Source: Himantopus leucocephalus (lineage: Eukaryota; Chordata; Aves; Charadriiformes; Recurvirostridae). Taken from it: 64,000 bases of DNA. Position numbers and translations under genes: made by a program. Below, piece after piece: positions 24,560 through 36,399 of this stretch. The DNA is taken from contig RSEF01000031.1 of assembly GCA_003993805.1 (NCBI GenBank), positions 23,775,616 to 23,839,615 on the forward strand, read 5' to 3'. Position 1 is the first letter of the stretch. The number at the start of each line of letters is the position of its first letter. Below the pieces are notes generated by a model. It had not been told where the DNA came from and made no database searches. It saw nothing but the letters and a program-made list of their open reading frames with translations.

Positions 24560-26320
24560 AAGAGTTGGAAGATGAGGGAAGTCCCTTGGTCTCCTGTGTT
24601 GCACTATGCCAAAGAACTGTCCAAATGCAGAGATTAACCCAATCATACCTGCTTTGTCTTCAGTTATGCAAAGCTACAACTGCAGTAGCAGGTTTAGAGA
24701 TTTTTGTCCAAATTGAGATTGTGACATGTGTTCAAAACGACTGTCTTTATCATGTTTTGAGCTGTAATGAGATTTTTTTCCCCAAAAACAAATGGTTGTG
24801 CACAACTTTTAATTTAGGATTTTATTTGCTTTATTCCTTCATTGGCATTTTATATGTATATATTTATGTGTACTGAATGTGTTTAAGATTAAGCAGTGCA
24901 TAGTCTATGAGTTCTGTGAAGTATTTAGGAGTGACTTCAGGGAAAAAAAAAAAAACAAGACAAAGCAATAAAACACTGGCTATCCTTTAAAAATGGCAAA
25001 ACAATCCTATTTCCTTTCCAGCAGCATCCAGCTGATGCTAGAATATGACTGCTTGAACACTTGTACTCATGCTTTGGTTTTGTCTTTTGTATTAAGCATC
25101 ACTTGCGATGACTCATCAACCTTGGACCTATCACACGTCTCTCCTACTTCCAGTAAATGATTCCCTGGAGCTTTCTTTCAAGGGAAACAAAACTCATATG
25201 TGTCAAATACTTGCATAATACATACTAATAGCAATAACAACAATAAACCAAAGACGACATTTTACATCAACCCAGAGGCTTTGTCATTGCTTTTGTGGGT
25301 GGAGGGGAGGAGACATGAAGGTCGAATATTTTTCAGAAAGGAGCTAAGTCTTATGGTTGCCAAAAAAATATCTCCAGAAGGTTCTTCTAAGAGTCTGATG
25401 CCACCCAAATTAAAGAGAATATCATCAATGAGAATCAAAGCTGTTTCCAACTATTGTTTGTACTTTTCCTCTTCACCTTTTCTTTATTGATTAGACCTAG
25501 AGGTGAAAAAAAAGCAGACGTGCAGCTGGATTTCGGCAGCACACCACAACATTATTGATTTAACAATGGAGAGGGTGTACAGCCTGCCTACCTCCTCTTC
25601 CACATAAAACACTTATATTAGCTTCAGCAATGCATAAGTCTTAGCTCAGGATAGAACATCTATATCTAGCGCTTGGATTCAGTTCTCTCCTTCCCCTACC
25701 TGTGGAGGAACCAGCCCCACCAAGTCTGCCCAGCTTTGCACGTCTCTTTTTATCATAGGGTGACAATTCCACTAGCCACAGATGTTGACTCAGAAGGAAG
25801 AAAAAAAGAAATTAGAACTGTGGCTGAAGCACTGGTTCTTCAGGACAGTGACACCTAGAACATGCTCAGGCTCCCTTTTCGAGCACATACTGAGTAAATT
25901 TTACAGTATAAAGGCATACTAGTGCATGGACATTGTGTTGGTTCTTCTGAAACCCTCAGAGAGAAAACCTATGCCTGTGGAGGTGAAACAGAACTCGGCA
26001 GGTTGTTCCCCAGATTCTTTGAATTGCTTTGCTCTGATTTAAAGGCTAATGCCTACAAAATTAGATGCTGAATAACCTTTTGGTGGTTTTTTGAATGGTA
26101 TGTGGTTGAGCAGGAAAATGGATGGAAAATTGGATTAGGTTGTTCCTGCCTATTTCTTATTCTCCTACTGACCTGGTCTTGGGACAAGCTAACTCCCTCT
26201 TCTAATTTACGGTTCCCCAGACATCTTCCCTGGGTGAGATACTGCAAACCCTTCTTAAAAAGAGCAACAAGTAACATTTAATTTTCCAGTCTGTGTGAAC
26301 TTAGTTTCTTCTGACTAAAC
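24560..26320. other. Gene-free sequence
   Basis: No exon or repeat is recognised. The largest frame (24565-24876, 103 codons) has no domain. A 24940-24955 A-run and AT-rich unique DNA are present. Confidence 0.5.
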
Positions 26321-26324
26321 TGCA

Positions 26325-26515
26325 AGAACATTCTTAGGGCATTTAAAATTATGCAGAAAGATTAATGACGTGAATGTACATAAAGTGTTAAACAATAGCC
26401 GTGACACGATTTTCATTTTTTTTGTTTATCTTTCAAGAAAGTTGATCATCTCAGGAAAAAACGGCCAAAGCAGAGCCATCAAGCTGTTTGCTATAATAGG
26501 AGCCTTACAGTAGGT
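26325..26515. promoter_or_regulatory. Candidate conserved non-coding element
   Basis: Unique block with AAATTATGCAGAAAGATTAATG, GACGTGAATG, AATAGCCGTGACACG, TTTTGTTTATCTTTC (forkhead-like TGTTTA) and AACGGCC. Four CpGs are retained. Conservation was not tested. Confidence 0.3.
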
Positions 26516-26689
26516 GGGCTGTAATCCAGTCTTGGTGAAACTGGTGAAAATCTGCATAATCTATGTTGATTTTAATCACAAAGTTATTATAGCGAAAAAA
26601 AGGTAGTAATCTATTGCAGTTGTATTTTAGCAACTGTATTTAAAAATGTTAGTTTAGTATGTTATACAGAAATATGGACTAGTACTGAG

Positions 26690-27110
26690 TGCTGCAAAAG
26701 TGCTTTCCCGCACAGATGGTCAACTTGTGCCATCTCTTTTCATGGCCAGAGAAGAGTAGTCAAAGCAGCAAAAGGTATAACGGAGTGGTTGGACACCAGG
26801 AAAGGAGTTTGACAAGGCTGTCACATCTGTTCAATATTTATAGTGAAATAATAATGTGTATTGCTGTTGATGGTTGCCATAGTGGTATCAACATTGGCAG
26901 AAGGAGATGTTGTAATCTCAAGTATGCTGATGACATCCTTATTGCTGAGTCTGTGGTTTCTAGCACTAGTAATGCAAGTGGCTGAAGCTGGTGCAGGCGC
27001 AGACACTGTGGATGACAGTTGACAGCAGCATTACTGGATGGAAATGAACAGGTCGAGCAAGTAAAGAAGTTCTTTTCCTCTAGGAAAACAGAGTTTGCCA
27101 CGTTTTCGTA
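26690..27110 (+). pseudogene. Fossil RTE-type LINE reverse transcriptase
   Basis: The plus-strand translation carries the palm-domain order of an RTE-clade reverse transcriptase. TEWLDTRKGV-stop-QGC at 26780-26821 corresponds to the conserved GVRQGC block, with CGA probably decayed to TGA at 26810-26812. After a frame change come LFNIYSEIIM, the NIGRRRCCNLKYADD block with YADD at 26923-26934, and ILIAES. In the same frame, beyond two stops, DGNEQVEQVKKF at 27037-27072 matches the C-terminal DG-x-VEQV-x-x-F block. The rest of the element is gone or unrecognisable. Gene death is clear: at least three stops and one frameshift. In family knowledge, RTE elements are rare in birds; the decay suggests an ancient insertion, not a recent transfer. 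Confidence 0.8.
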
Positions 27111-27114
27111 GCAA

Positions 27115-30100
27115 GTTAAAACAAAAAATTTTCAATGGCCTATTAAGTATGTAGAATAATTTGATTCATATTATAGTGTCCACAAACAAAAGCTTTTAAG
27201 ATCTGCTCATTGGCATGAAATTCAGCACTGTTAAGCAGAATGGTGCAAAATCTATGCTCTTCCTGAAGCCATTCACCATCTTCCTATCAACTTGAGATGA
27301 TCTTCAGCAGAGCCTGGGTCTTCTGCTGGCACTGTACATCCTGGTGCAGCCAGGCTTTGTTTGCAAGTTTTCTCTCTCTTACGAGTATTAAATCAAAATA
27401 AGCAGAGATTCAAGGCCTAGGTTTTAACCAGAAAAGATGAAGACCAACATGCACAAATGCAGCTACTGTCAAATTGAGTTAAGCCCATAGTGATGACGAC
27501 AATCTCAGCCTGAGGAGAGAGCGACAACTGATTGAAGGGACGTATGGTCTGCTTCCCAAATCTCTGAATGTTTCCTTCAGAATTACTTGTTCTGTATGTC
27601 TGGATTTTCTGACAAGCAGATTGTGAGAGAAGAAACTGAGATTTGCCAGGGCAAATAGCAACTTGCATGCGTGTAGAAAAAATTCCAGTGCAGTATGTCG
27701 AAAACAAATATATTGAGGAGTGTTTGTCATTGAAAATTACTAGTGAAGTGTCATATTTCAATACCTATTTCTTCATATTTCTGGATAAAACACACAGAAA
27801 TGTGAGTTCATGCATTTATTCATACTGTGGAGTGCAGAAGGCTTATTAATTGTTTATGTTGCTTTGTACAATGTGTTGTACAAATGGACAATGCCAGTTT
27901 ATAATTGTGGCAAGTGTATAAATGAGAATGTATCTCTGTATATGTGCCTGTTCACATACAGAAAAGAAAAAAAGAAAAAAGTTAGAGAATAATTGAGAGT
28001 CAAGCAGACTTGATTTATTCTGTGTTCTCATAAAGGGGAAATGTAAAGACATTTAAAGCTAAGTTTCTTTTGCAGCAATCTAGTTAATTTAGAGATTATT
28101 GAGACATTGAAAAAAAAGTTTATGCTTGTCTTGTGTTCATGAATGATCTTCTTGGACTTCTTTCACCATTATGACAAGGATTGTTCATCATTTTCTTCTT
28201 CCTTTATCCCATATTGGAAATGAGGCTATTATTGGCCAAAAGTATTGTGCATACGGTCTCTTAGTGATACAATTTAAAAACAACATAGTGCAAAAACTAG
28301 AGTTGGATTCAGCAAACAAGCATAATTTCTTTGATATTACATGATAGTATACATGCTGCCTGTTCTTAAGAAGATGCCTACATGATTGTCATGGTATGAC
28401 TAATTACACTGAGATATTGGTCAATATATCAGCAGTAGTTTACTCTTGCATATTTCAGCAAACAGTTGCGCTGAAGACTCCATTGCAAAGTTTTTAGTGC
28501 AGGCTGGTTAGTTCCTAGTTTAGACTGAAGTCCATGGTGGCTTGTGTTTCACATTATTGTTACTCAAATTAATGAGAGTAGAGCCTGGCTGCACAGAACT
28601 TCATACAGTCATCCTGTTGGTGATATAACAAATGTGAAAGCAGAACCAGACATACCTCCAGATTGCATTTTAGATTATTCTTATCTATTTAGTGCCATTC
28701 TGGTTATGAATTTATACACAATGAATTTTATATGAATTTATATAGAATTTATATGCAGTTTATGGTGAGAACTGCTTTCTTTATTTTGAAGGAAATAGAT
28801 CTAAAAAGAGGATTATTTTATTTTAACTGTAAATAAACTTACAATTTGCCTAGGTAGACTTGCTTCTCTAACAGGTAATAATTGCCTTTATCTTTACAAG
28901 TCTGGAGTTTGTGTCTAAGGACTCTAATTCTGGCATGGCTGGAATTACTCCTGTGTCTGCACAACCCACCTTGCAGCTTGTATATCAGCTCCTCACTTCC
29001 TGTGAATTACAGCCTGCCACATCAAGGGAAATTAAAATCTGTGCCTGTTTCCCTTGGAATACCAGACTGTAAACTATGGAGATTCAGCAGATACTTCATG
29101 AGCAGCCGAACATTTTTTGCAGCACGGCACATACCTCTAAGAAAGGACACACGTGACAGTAGGAAACTCAGCAGCCATTACAAGGTTAATCATAGAGAGA
29201 AGCTCTTGGAAATTACATTTGTGTAGATTACAATAATGAAAAATTGAAAGGAAAAAATAAACACTTTGTGCTCAGGTAAATTTAACCCACATTTCTAGAT
29301 TTATTGCTTATTTTGTTTTAAACTTCTTCAATTAATTTATTTGCTTCCTGTTTTATATTTTATTGAGCTTTTCCACTGTTGCAACAGATAAATGTTAACA
29401 GTGTTATGGTCAGATCCCATTTTGCGTGAATTGCCGTAATAGCTTTATGTAGCTGAAACCTGTGAGGACATATATTTCTCTCTCTCTCTCAGAGCTGCTG
29501 CAAAAACTATGGTGGTTGACTACAGGCTTGAAGTGTCCTTTTCATACTCACTCCCATAGCCATCCACAGACAGCTGTACTGGCACAGCTGCTGGGAGGGC
29601 AAACTGTGACATTGGAGGTGGGGACAAGCAGCCAGTGGCAAGAGGAGGCGCCATTTCTTAATCTGCCTTCATTGCTAAAGCAAAAGTGCTGTGGAAGAGC
29701 AGAAGTCAACAGTCTCTTCAGGGTGTGAATTTACACATCCACATGTATAGACACAGCTACATACAATCCTCTGAAGTGGTATTAGGATGGGCCAGTACCT
29801 TCCCAAAATCTGTGCCAGCTATACAAGTTCTGAACAGACCGAAAGGCGTATTCCAGGCTTAGACACAACCCTCCTGCTTATACTTCTGAATATAAAGTTT
29901 ACTTCTGCAATGTGATATGCAATGTAGTGATGTCTCTGAGCTCAGCCTCAATGCTAGGCATCCTTCTGCAAGCTCCACCGGAAATTTCATTCTCCTGGAA
30001 CTGTTACCTTCACAGAAAAAAAATACGTTATGTGGAAGACAGTGGTGGTGTAGCTGCTTGCTCATGACTGTAGAAGACATCAGGATAGCCAAAGAGTTTG

Positions 30101-31655
30101 TAGATCAAAATATTAAATCCATTTCTTTGATTGAGCTCTGCTAGGGTCACTCTGCCAAGAACTATACTGCATGCAAAATCATAAATAAATAAAAAAGTCC
30201 CTGCAACACGGAGGAAACACAGGGAAAGAGATAATGAGATTTTCCTGTATTGTAAGAGCAGGTGTATAGAGACATGTACAGGTATCAAATGGCTGACCAT
30301 GATTTCATCTAGATATATGACTTCCATTATAATCTATTTCATTTCAAGAATTCGTTAAGAAACATTAGTTTATTGTACCAAATTCTTACAAATTTTCCTT
30401 TTCCTAGAGTACTTTGGGAATCATCTTTTAAAATCCTTCTGAAATAGCCAAAGTAGGCTCCACATTTTGTGTAGTTTTACTGTATGATTCTGATCTAGAT
30501 TTATCTATGATTTAGATTTGAAGATAGATTTGTGGAGCAAAAGCTCTTCAAACACAGGGCAAAACAGAGTAGGTCAAGTCTAATACTACATGAAACACTA
30601 CAAGTACTTCTGTCTTACTAAAATTAATGAAATTAGAAATCTAACTCTTATTTAACAGGGAGCAGATTTGGGTTCAGTATCCTAGTTCTGTGGAAATATT
30701 TGTATGAATGCAGTGAAATAAAAAAAAAAGTGTATTTTAAAACATCAAGGGAAGTAATTCTATGTGCAAGGAGTAATGAATTTATAAAATTAAATGGACT
30801 TGAACTAAGAAGTAAGAAATGGGGTGCTTTGGCGGTTTGGTCTTGCAAATGTCCTTTTTAGATAAGAAAATAAAGAATACTGCAAGATTTGTAGTAATTT
30901 GTTAGATTTAGTAATGTATTGAACATTTATTATATTTTCAGTGAAGTAAGACAAAATGATCCTCTGCAGTATGGGCTGGAATAGAGAAAATGATAAGGAA
31001 ATAATTGATTCTTCATAAGTAGACAAATGAGTGTGTTCATATTTTGTGTGTTCATTACTTACAACATTTACACATTTATGAATAAGTATGGCAGATCTGT
31101 TCACATGCATTGATTAGCTGCATGTTCACTCCGTAACTCTTTCTGTCATACTTACCTGTACTGTACGTTTGTCTGTCACATAAATAACCACATAAATGTT
31201 AATACTCTCCCACCTGGGGAGCGAGTTAGGGTCTGTGATAGGCACCAGGCAGAAAGCACTGTAAGTGGGTATCTTTTGCATCTGCACAGAAGAAAGGTGG
31301 CATGGTGAGTGGTATCCACCTGACTGCTTCACTCTTGTTTTCTCAGAGACTGCCAGGCTCCCTTGTGCTGTATTCTGTTAATTGTTCTGATGACAATGGG
31401 AGCTACCTGTGCAAAACCAAAGGGTTAATCAAATTCTGCTTCACTTCCTGGACTGCAGATGTGCACAATGCCCGACAGACTGCAGACGAGCTGTCACCTG
31501 TTCTCATGTGCCTTTACTCACATAGGTAAACCTTTTTCATGTGAGGATTTCCTGATGTTTTAAGACTATTTATTGAGTTAATGGGTTTTCACATGGCTCA
31601 GTTATAAACCTCTAAAATGAGTTTATGTTTTTTTACTTCACAACCCCACCACTTC
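27115..31655. other. Gene-free sequence
   Basis: No exon is recognised across about 4.5 kb. Frames up to 114 codons (27417-27761 minus, 28882-29226 plus) lack domains. Simple sequence includes an A-rich run at 27958-27981 and an AT tandem at 28706-28764. 29470-30150 is slightly GC-richer and may be a decayed element of unknown type. Confidence 0.5.
28706..28764. repeat. Imperfect AT-rich tandem repeat
   Basis: ATGAATTTATA-like units occur four to five times with small insertions (ATGAATTTATACACA, ATGAATTTTAT, ATGAATTTATAT, AGAATTTATATGC). It is probably replication slippage, with no known function. Confidence 0.6.
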
Positions 31656-31659
31656 TTGT

Positions 31660-32194
31660 GATGTAAGAAGTGCTGGAAAGTTGGTGAATGTCAGTATTTG
31701 CCAGGGCTGCTCCACGAGGGAAGACAAGCCAGAGCTGAGTGTAACCACAGCACAGGCAGCATCCTTGCCAATGGGCACCGGCCCACCATCTGCAAGCAGT
31801 GCTGAACTTTTTGGCAGTCTTGGACAAGGTGAGGCAACTTGTCACCTCTGGGGTCCTGCCCGGAGCAGCTGCAGACAGGGCCAGACAACATGAACCTGAG
31901 GTCCACCTAGGGGACAGGACCACAGGGTAGGTCTGAGGTCCATGCAGGAAGGGCAGACAGTAAGTCAGGACAGCAGGAGATGGGGCTGGACACTTGTAGC
32001 TATGGCCTAGCTCAAGCAAGATCCAAGTGCCCGGGTCTGAGCTTTAGTGGAGCTCCCTGGCCCCTTGGGAATAGGGTACATGGGTGGGTCCCAGAGGAAG
32101 CTGGTTAGGATAAATAAAGCCTACTGGGGCCCTCAAGGCCCTGACGATATTGTCACCTAGGCATGTACACACACACAAAAAAAAAAAAAAAAAA
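31660..32194. other. GC-rich block ending in (CA)n and poly-A
   Basis: About 500 bp is clearly GC-richer than both flanks. AATAAA lies at 32112-32117, a short CA run at 32167-32176 and 18 A at 32177-32194. A 128-codon antisense frame (31633-32019) lacks any domain. Options are an old LTR (AATAAA near its 3' end), a retroposed transcript with a poly-A tail, or a GC-rich unique island. AATAAA to poly-A is about 60 nt, longer than usual for a processed tail. Confidence 0.4.
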
Positions 32195-32639
32195 GATTTT
32201 GCGGATCCTGCTGAAAAAAGCTCATCTTGCTGCCAATGGGGTTCTGGGTTTTGTCGTAGAAACAGAAAGTTTGTGCTGTGAAGAATTATTTATGGATATA
32301 CTGTCTAGATATCTGTACTCTGATAAGCTATGAGTATTACTGAAAATACTGCAATTTTGCCATGGATCAAGTCTGTGAATAACAGCAGAAGCATTTGCAT
32401 GCATGCTCATGACACCCAAATAGATAGCGTTTCCTTCACTGTTTCTGTTTTTATGGCACTCTGAACCAAGTTAATAGCAAACCTCCCAGTGCCTTGAGCC
32501 TTACAAGAGCGAGCCTTAGGGGGACTGCTGCACTTTGCACATCATATCTAAAGACATTTATATTGGAAGGATCTGTAGAATTATATTTTTGTATTAGATA
32601 CTTGATTTAGTGCTGCTATCATTTTTCCTGAAGAGAACA

Positions 32640-33010
32640 ATTTTATTCTTTCACAATCAAAGTCATCAGTTTAAGTTCATCTAAAAAAACAGACATTAGC
32701 ATATTCATTACCAGGGTGATTTAACTATATCTTACAGCACTGTTGTAAATTAGATTCACATCTCAAGGATTTTAGTTTCCTACTTAGCAACATTTGTAAT
32801 TGCAAAACTGTGCTTTCCTCAGCAATGGCTATAGTTGCCCAAGAATATTTTTATTTAAACCTTTCTTAAACAGCAGCATTATTATTTTTTATGTTGTTAT
32901 GATGCCTTTTAGCAGAAGCCCTCAAAATAATCAGTACCCTTGTATTCTGCATTAATGGAAAACATTAAACAGTCTCTACACCACAGCATGTGAAACATAG
33001 CAAAGGCAGA
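32640..33010. promoter_or_regulatory. Candidate conserved non-coding element
   Basis: Unique AT-rich sequence: CACAATCAAAGTCATC (TCF/LEF-like), GACATTAGCATATTCATTAC, GTAAATTAGATTC, TTTGTAATTGCAAAAC and CTGCATTAATGG. No frame or repeat is recognised. Weak inference. Confidence 0.28.
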
Positions 33011-33700
33011 TATTGAGTAATTACATTACGTAATATAGTGTTTTTGTAAGATGCAGTGTTTTGGAATACTCTTGTCATAAGGTAAGGTCCTTTCTCCTGC
33101 AGGGAACTCCTGACTTGCTGCAATCTCTTTCATGCTTGTCCTCTTTGCACTCCACCACCCGTTCTTCCCCAAAGTACACACTGTCTCTTACAAAGAACTG
33201 GACTGGGCCAGTAATTTGAAGGTCCATTTCCACGCAGCACTTCGGCTGAATTTTTAAAGTATCTAATTAATTTTAATGGAAGCTGTGTGTTTCAATCCCC
33301 TGGACTACTCTGATAATCTCAGCTGCACAAGTGGTGCTGATGATACAATTTTCTGCTGAATCAGAAAGTAATGGAAATCCATGTGTGTTGTTAGGGGAAG
33401 TCCTGTTTGCAGAAGAGCATAAAGCCAAGTCCTGTATTCATCACTTCCACAGGTAGAAAGGGAGTGAAGCATTATTTGTTGAGAAGATGGGGTTAAAGTG
33501 TATGGGTGTCTGCTCCAGGGTCTTAAAAACTGTAATGTGTACATTTACTTCTTGTCTACAACTTCTTCTGGGCAAAGGTAGTCACTTCTAGCTGTGCATG
33601 GCTAACAGGTGTCAAGGAAGATTGTCTTTCTCAAGGAAACAAATGCTAAGCCATAATGCAGCCCTTGCGCAACAGCTGGGAATGAGGTGATGGAACATAG
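33011..33700. other. Gene-free sequence
   Basis: Nothing recognised. A 79-codon antisense frame (33305-33544) has no family signature. Confidence 0.5.
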
Positions 33701-33701
33701 T

Positions 33702-33735
33702 ATGGCTCAGGATATTAGTAATGGAACACAGAACC
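33702..33735 (+). repeat. 34-bp near-identical direct repeat, copy 1
   Basis: The unit runs from ATGGCTCAGGATATTAG to GGAACACAGAACC. It matches copy 2 at 34225-34258 in 33 of 34 positions (CACAG versus CATAG). Flanks are unrelated beyond the unit, which is unusual for two old dispersed repeats. Confidence 0.9.
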
Positions 33736-34224
33736 AACACAAAGCATTTGTTTTCCTTCTGGGACAAAAGGTGTTATTATAAGTGTAAGATATTATTATT
33801 AAAATTACATTCATTTTATGTCAATGTCACTGTATTACTGGAAATCAATATCCACATTCTTCAGTAACTTCTGTTTGTGTGTGACAATTTATTAAGAATA
33901 AATAAAGAAGTGTCCCTTCAGACCGCAAGAAGTACAACCTTTAACCTAGAGGAGTATACTGCAGATTTGTTCTTTTTCTTCTCCCTACAATGTGCAAGGA
34001 ACTGTGAGATTAAAAAAGGTTGGCCCCCGTTAAGAACTAACACATGCTGGAGGGGATGTCTTTTCAAAGCACTTTCTCTAAGGGAAAAAAAAAGCTGTTT
34101 AAATATTGCATTTATAACATTTAAAATGATATTTCATCATTCCTCTCCCAGAGAATGATAGCGATACTATAGCAAGTGACAGAAATAACCTTTTAATAAA
34201 AGTGAATTTTTATAGTAGGACTGG

Positions 34225-34258
34225 ATGGCTCAGGATATTAGTAATGGAACATAGAACC
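34225..34258 (+). repeat. 34-bp near-identical direct repeat, copy 2
   Basis: Same orientation as copy 1, 523 bp downstream. On its right it continues into GC-richer sequence to about 34385 (containing AGATGGCTGCTTGGGGGCC) that looks like part of a larger interspersed element. Copy 2 may therefore be the source and copy 1 a short templated insertion. Confidence 0.9.
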
Positions 34259-34471
34259 TCTCCCTTCTAGCTCATCCGTTCATGTCCGTCCCTGCCTGGT
34301 AAAGACCCAAAATTATTATCATCAGATGGCTGCTTGGGGGCCCAGAGGAAATGAGTTGGTGGTCTTGGTCCAGTCACTGGCACTAATTGCCATCCTTGCT
34401 GACAGTCTTATACAGGCGTGGAAGCAGCCCTGCCTTAATGAACTATTATACAGGTTTGCTATTATACCCCC

Positions 34472-34684
34472 ACATTCAAGCACCCAAATGCTTTACAGAT
34501 ATTAGTCATATTGTCCTCACAACACCGCTAGTCAGCAGGGACGTATTTACCCCCGCCTGCAGATGGAGGAGCAGAGGTACAGAGCAGCTGTACTTAGTCA
34601 TGCGTGAAGTTGGAGACAAAGGTGAGCACTAGGTCCTGCTCTCCTGCTTCCACCCTAACCGCAATGCCATCTCCCTGGCTCGTC
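34472..34684 (+). repeat. MIR-like tRNA-SINE
   Basis: AATGCTTTACAGATATTAGT, TTGTCCTCACAACACC, GCAGATGGAGGAGCAGAGG, and the ACTAGGTCCTGCTCTCCTGC then CTAACCGCAATGCCATC segments follow the MIR consensus (GCGCTTTACATGTATTA, ATCCTCACAACAACCC, CAGATGAGGAAACTGAGG, CTAACCACTATGCTA). It covers most of the core and the 3' part. Confidence 0.75.
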
Positions 34685-34752
34685 TGAGCGACAGAAAGGG
34701 TTCCACCAAAGGAGGGCTGGTGCATAATGGACAATGGGCGCTGCAGCTTTCT

Positions 34753-34797
34753 CTATGCCTGTATAATGGTTGCTCAATAAATATTTCTAGGCATTTG
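34753..34797 (+). repeat. Possible L2-type 3' terminus
   Basis: TATGCCTGTATAATGGTTGC followed by TCAATAAATATTTCTAGGC resembles the L2 3' end (GTGCCTGGCACATAG, GTGCTCAATAAATATTTG). It lies 70 bp past the MIR-like copy and could be its tail after an insertion. Short, so moderate certainty. Confidence 0.4.
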
Positions 34798-34889
34798 TAC
34801 TAGTGCGTGGGGAAGGTGCTCTGCAGAGAAAAGTTGCAGGGGCCTGTGTTATTACAGGAGTCGTATTTTGAATAATGTCGAGAACAAAC

Positions 34890-35215
34890 TTGCCCACTCC
34901 TAAGAACAATAGACCCACAACCTGTATTTTTGTGAATCAGATGGCTTGTGACTGATGAGGCTTTTTTCCCAGTTTGGCATAATAAGCAATTTACTTCCTC
35001 ACTGATACGGTTATTGTCACAGTTTTTGCACTAGTGTTTGATAGCATTGATTAGTTTGTGCTATGCTAATTTTTAGCACAAGGAGGGAATTGATTTACTT
35101 CAAGCTTAGTATATTTTAGCACTGAAGTGGAAATAATTCCATTGAAAATATGGAAAATGAGCAGTCACCTTAACAATTGAATAAATGACTTGACATTTGT
35201 GGGGCTAAAGTATTC
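34890..35215. promoter_or_regulatory. Candidate conserved non-coding element
   Basis: Unique block with TAAGAACAATAGACC (SOX-like), GTTTGGCATAATAAGCAATTTA, GATAGCATTGATTAG, GTGCTATGCTAATTTTTAGC (POU/homeodomain-like) and AAATAATTCCATTG. No repeat or frame. Confidence 0.33.
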
Positions 35216-35219
35216 GATA

Positions 35220-36125
35220 GATAAGAAGATTTTCATATTAAAAATAAATCATTGGCCTACCTATTATTTAGCTAGACTTGGAATCATGAATAAAGGGTCT
35301 TCCACAGAAAGAGAGAGAAGAATATTGATTGTGCCTCTGTAGTAAAAAAAATTAAATGGGTGGCATTTCCTAGTTTCTTATGGGAAAAAGTCAGTGCATT
35401 TAGGTTATGGTCAGAATAACTCAATAATTTCTAAAGCAGTTCTTCTATCAAGAGGTCATAGATGATGTGATTTCCTGTGTCTTCTGCAGATACTGGGTAC
35501 AAATTCTCTAATAGGGATTCCTTGCTATGAATTATTCACAACTCAGAAGTGTGCTCCATATTCAACTATGTTAAAAGGAAGCAAAGCATATTCTGCATCA
35601 AAGAACTTGCACGAGGCAGGAGGGAAATAACAGAAGAGTGGAATCTGTCTGGGGAAAGAAGAAAAAAGGTTACAGCAATAAAACTCTGCTAGAAAAGGCT
35701 GCTGTTATGCCTAGTGGAACAAAACATATTGTGAAATAAATATTACATTACCATTCTTATAAAATTGAGCACACAAAATATTCTAAAAACATCTGAAGAA
35801 GGTTGCGTGTCCAGTATGTATTTGTTTCACTTTTTACGATTGCTTTGCTACTTAATAGTTTTGTCCACAGGGCCTTACCTCATACAGGGCAATGGGAAGG
35901 AATGACGTTGTTGTCTGGCTCCAGTTTATCCATTCACAGCATCACAGAAGAAAATGAAACAGGGATGAGGACCACGGCTCTAGTCTCAGCTCCATGCACT
36001 GCATTAGCTCATACACTCTGAAACAGAGATCATGTCTCCTTTTATATGACTGGGAGGATTATACGCATGATCGCCAGTTTCTGGGTGTGCAGAATAAGCC
36101 CCCTGATTTGAAGGAAAAGTCAGCA
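35220..36125. other. Gene-free AT-rich sequence
   Basis: Nothing recognised beyond AT-rich unique DNA. The single frame over 70 codons (35803-36021) has no domain. Confidence 0.5.
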
Positions 36126-36129
36126 TTCG

Positions 36130-36225
36130 TAATTGAACCCAAAGTCAGTGGGAACTTTCTTATGAACAGATAGAGTGCTTCTGATATATTTTTTATTCTG
36201 AAGAATTAGGCCCCAAGTTTTTCAA
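36130..36225. repeat. Old palindromic repeat fragment
   Basis: GAACCCAAAGTCAGTGGGAA, CTTTCTTATGAACAG and GAAGAATTAGGCCCC recall the repeat that contains AGTCAGTGGGAGTTTTCC and ends GGATCAGGCCCC. Confidence 0.4.
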
Positions 36226-36239
36226 ATTAAGTACCCAAA

Positions 36240-36395
36240 ATTACCTGGTGTCTTGCTTTCAACCTATGTGGTGTGTTCCCTACCTATAACATGCAAATCA
36301 GCACACTTCCTCACTTCATAGGGGTTTTGTGAAGATAAATTAGTCTGTGTTTGTAAATCCCAAGCGAAATACTGTAGGAGCATTGTATAAGCTCA
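36240..36395 (+). repeat. Sauropsid tRNA-SINE (MIR-like), copy C
   Basis: CTACCTATAACATGCAAATC, CTTCCTCACTTCATAGGGGT, TTTGTGAAGATAAATTAGTC, TGTTTGTAAATCCCAAGCG and GCATTGTATAAGCTC follow the consensus order (ATCTGTAAAATGGGGAT, CCTCACAGGGGTGTTGTGAG, GATAAATTAGTTAATGTTTG, AAGCGCTATATAAG). Confidence 0.75.
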
Positions 36396-36399
36396 GAAG

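Noticed and set aside
29469..29494. CT-dinucleotide run near a possible exon (29462-29728)
   Set aside because: The CT run is short and could mimic a polypyrimidine tract, but the following frame has no domain and no matching donor was evident.
31633..32019. 128-codon minus frame as a possible exon
   Set aside because: Lies in GC-rich DNA where stops are rare; cysteine/serine-rich without a domain. The underlying block is reported as unexplained instead.
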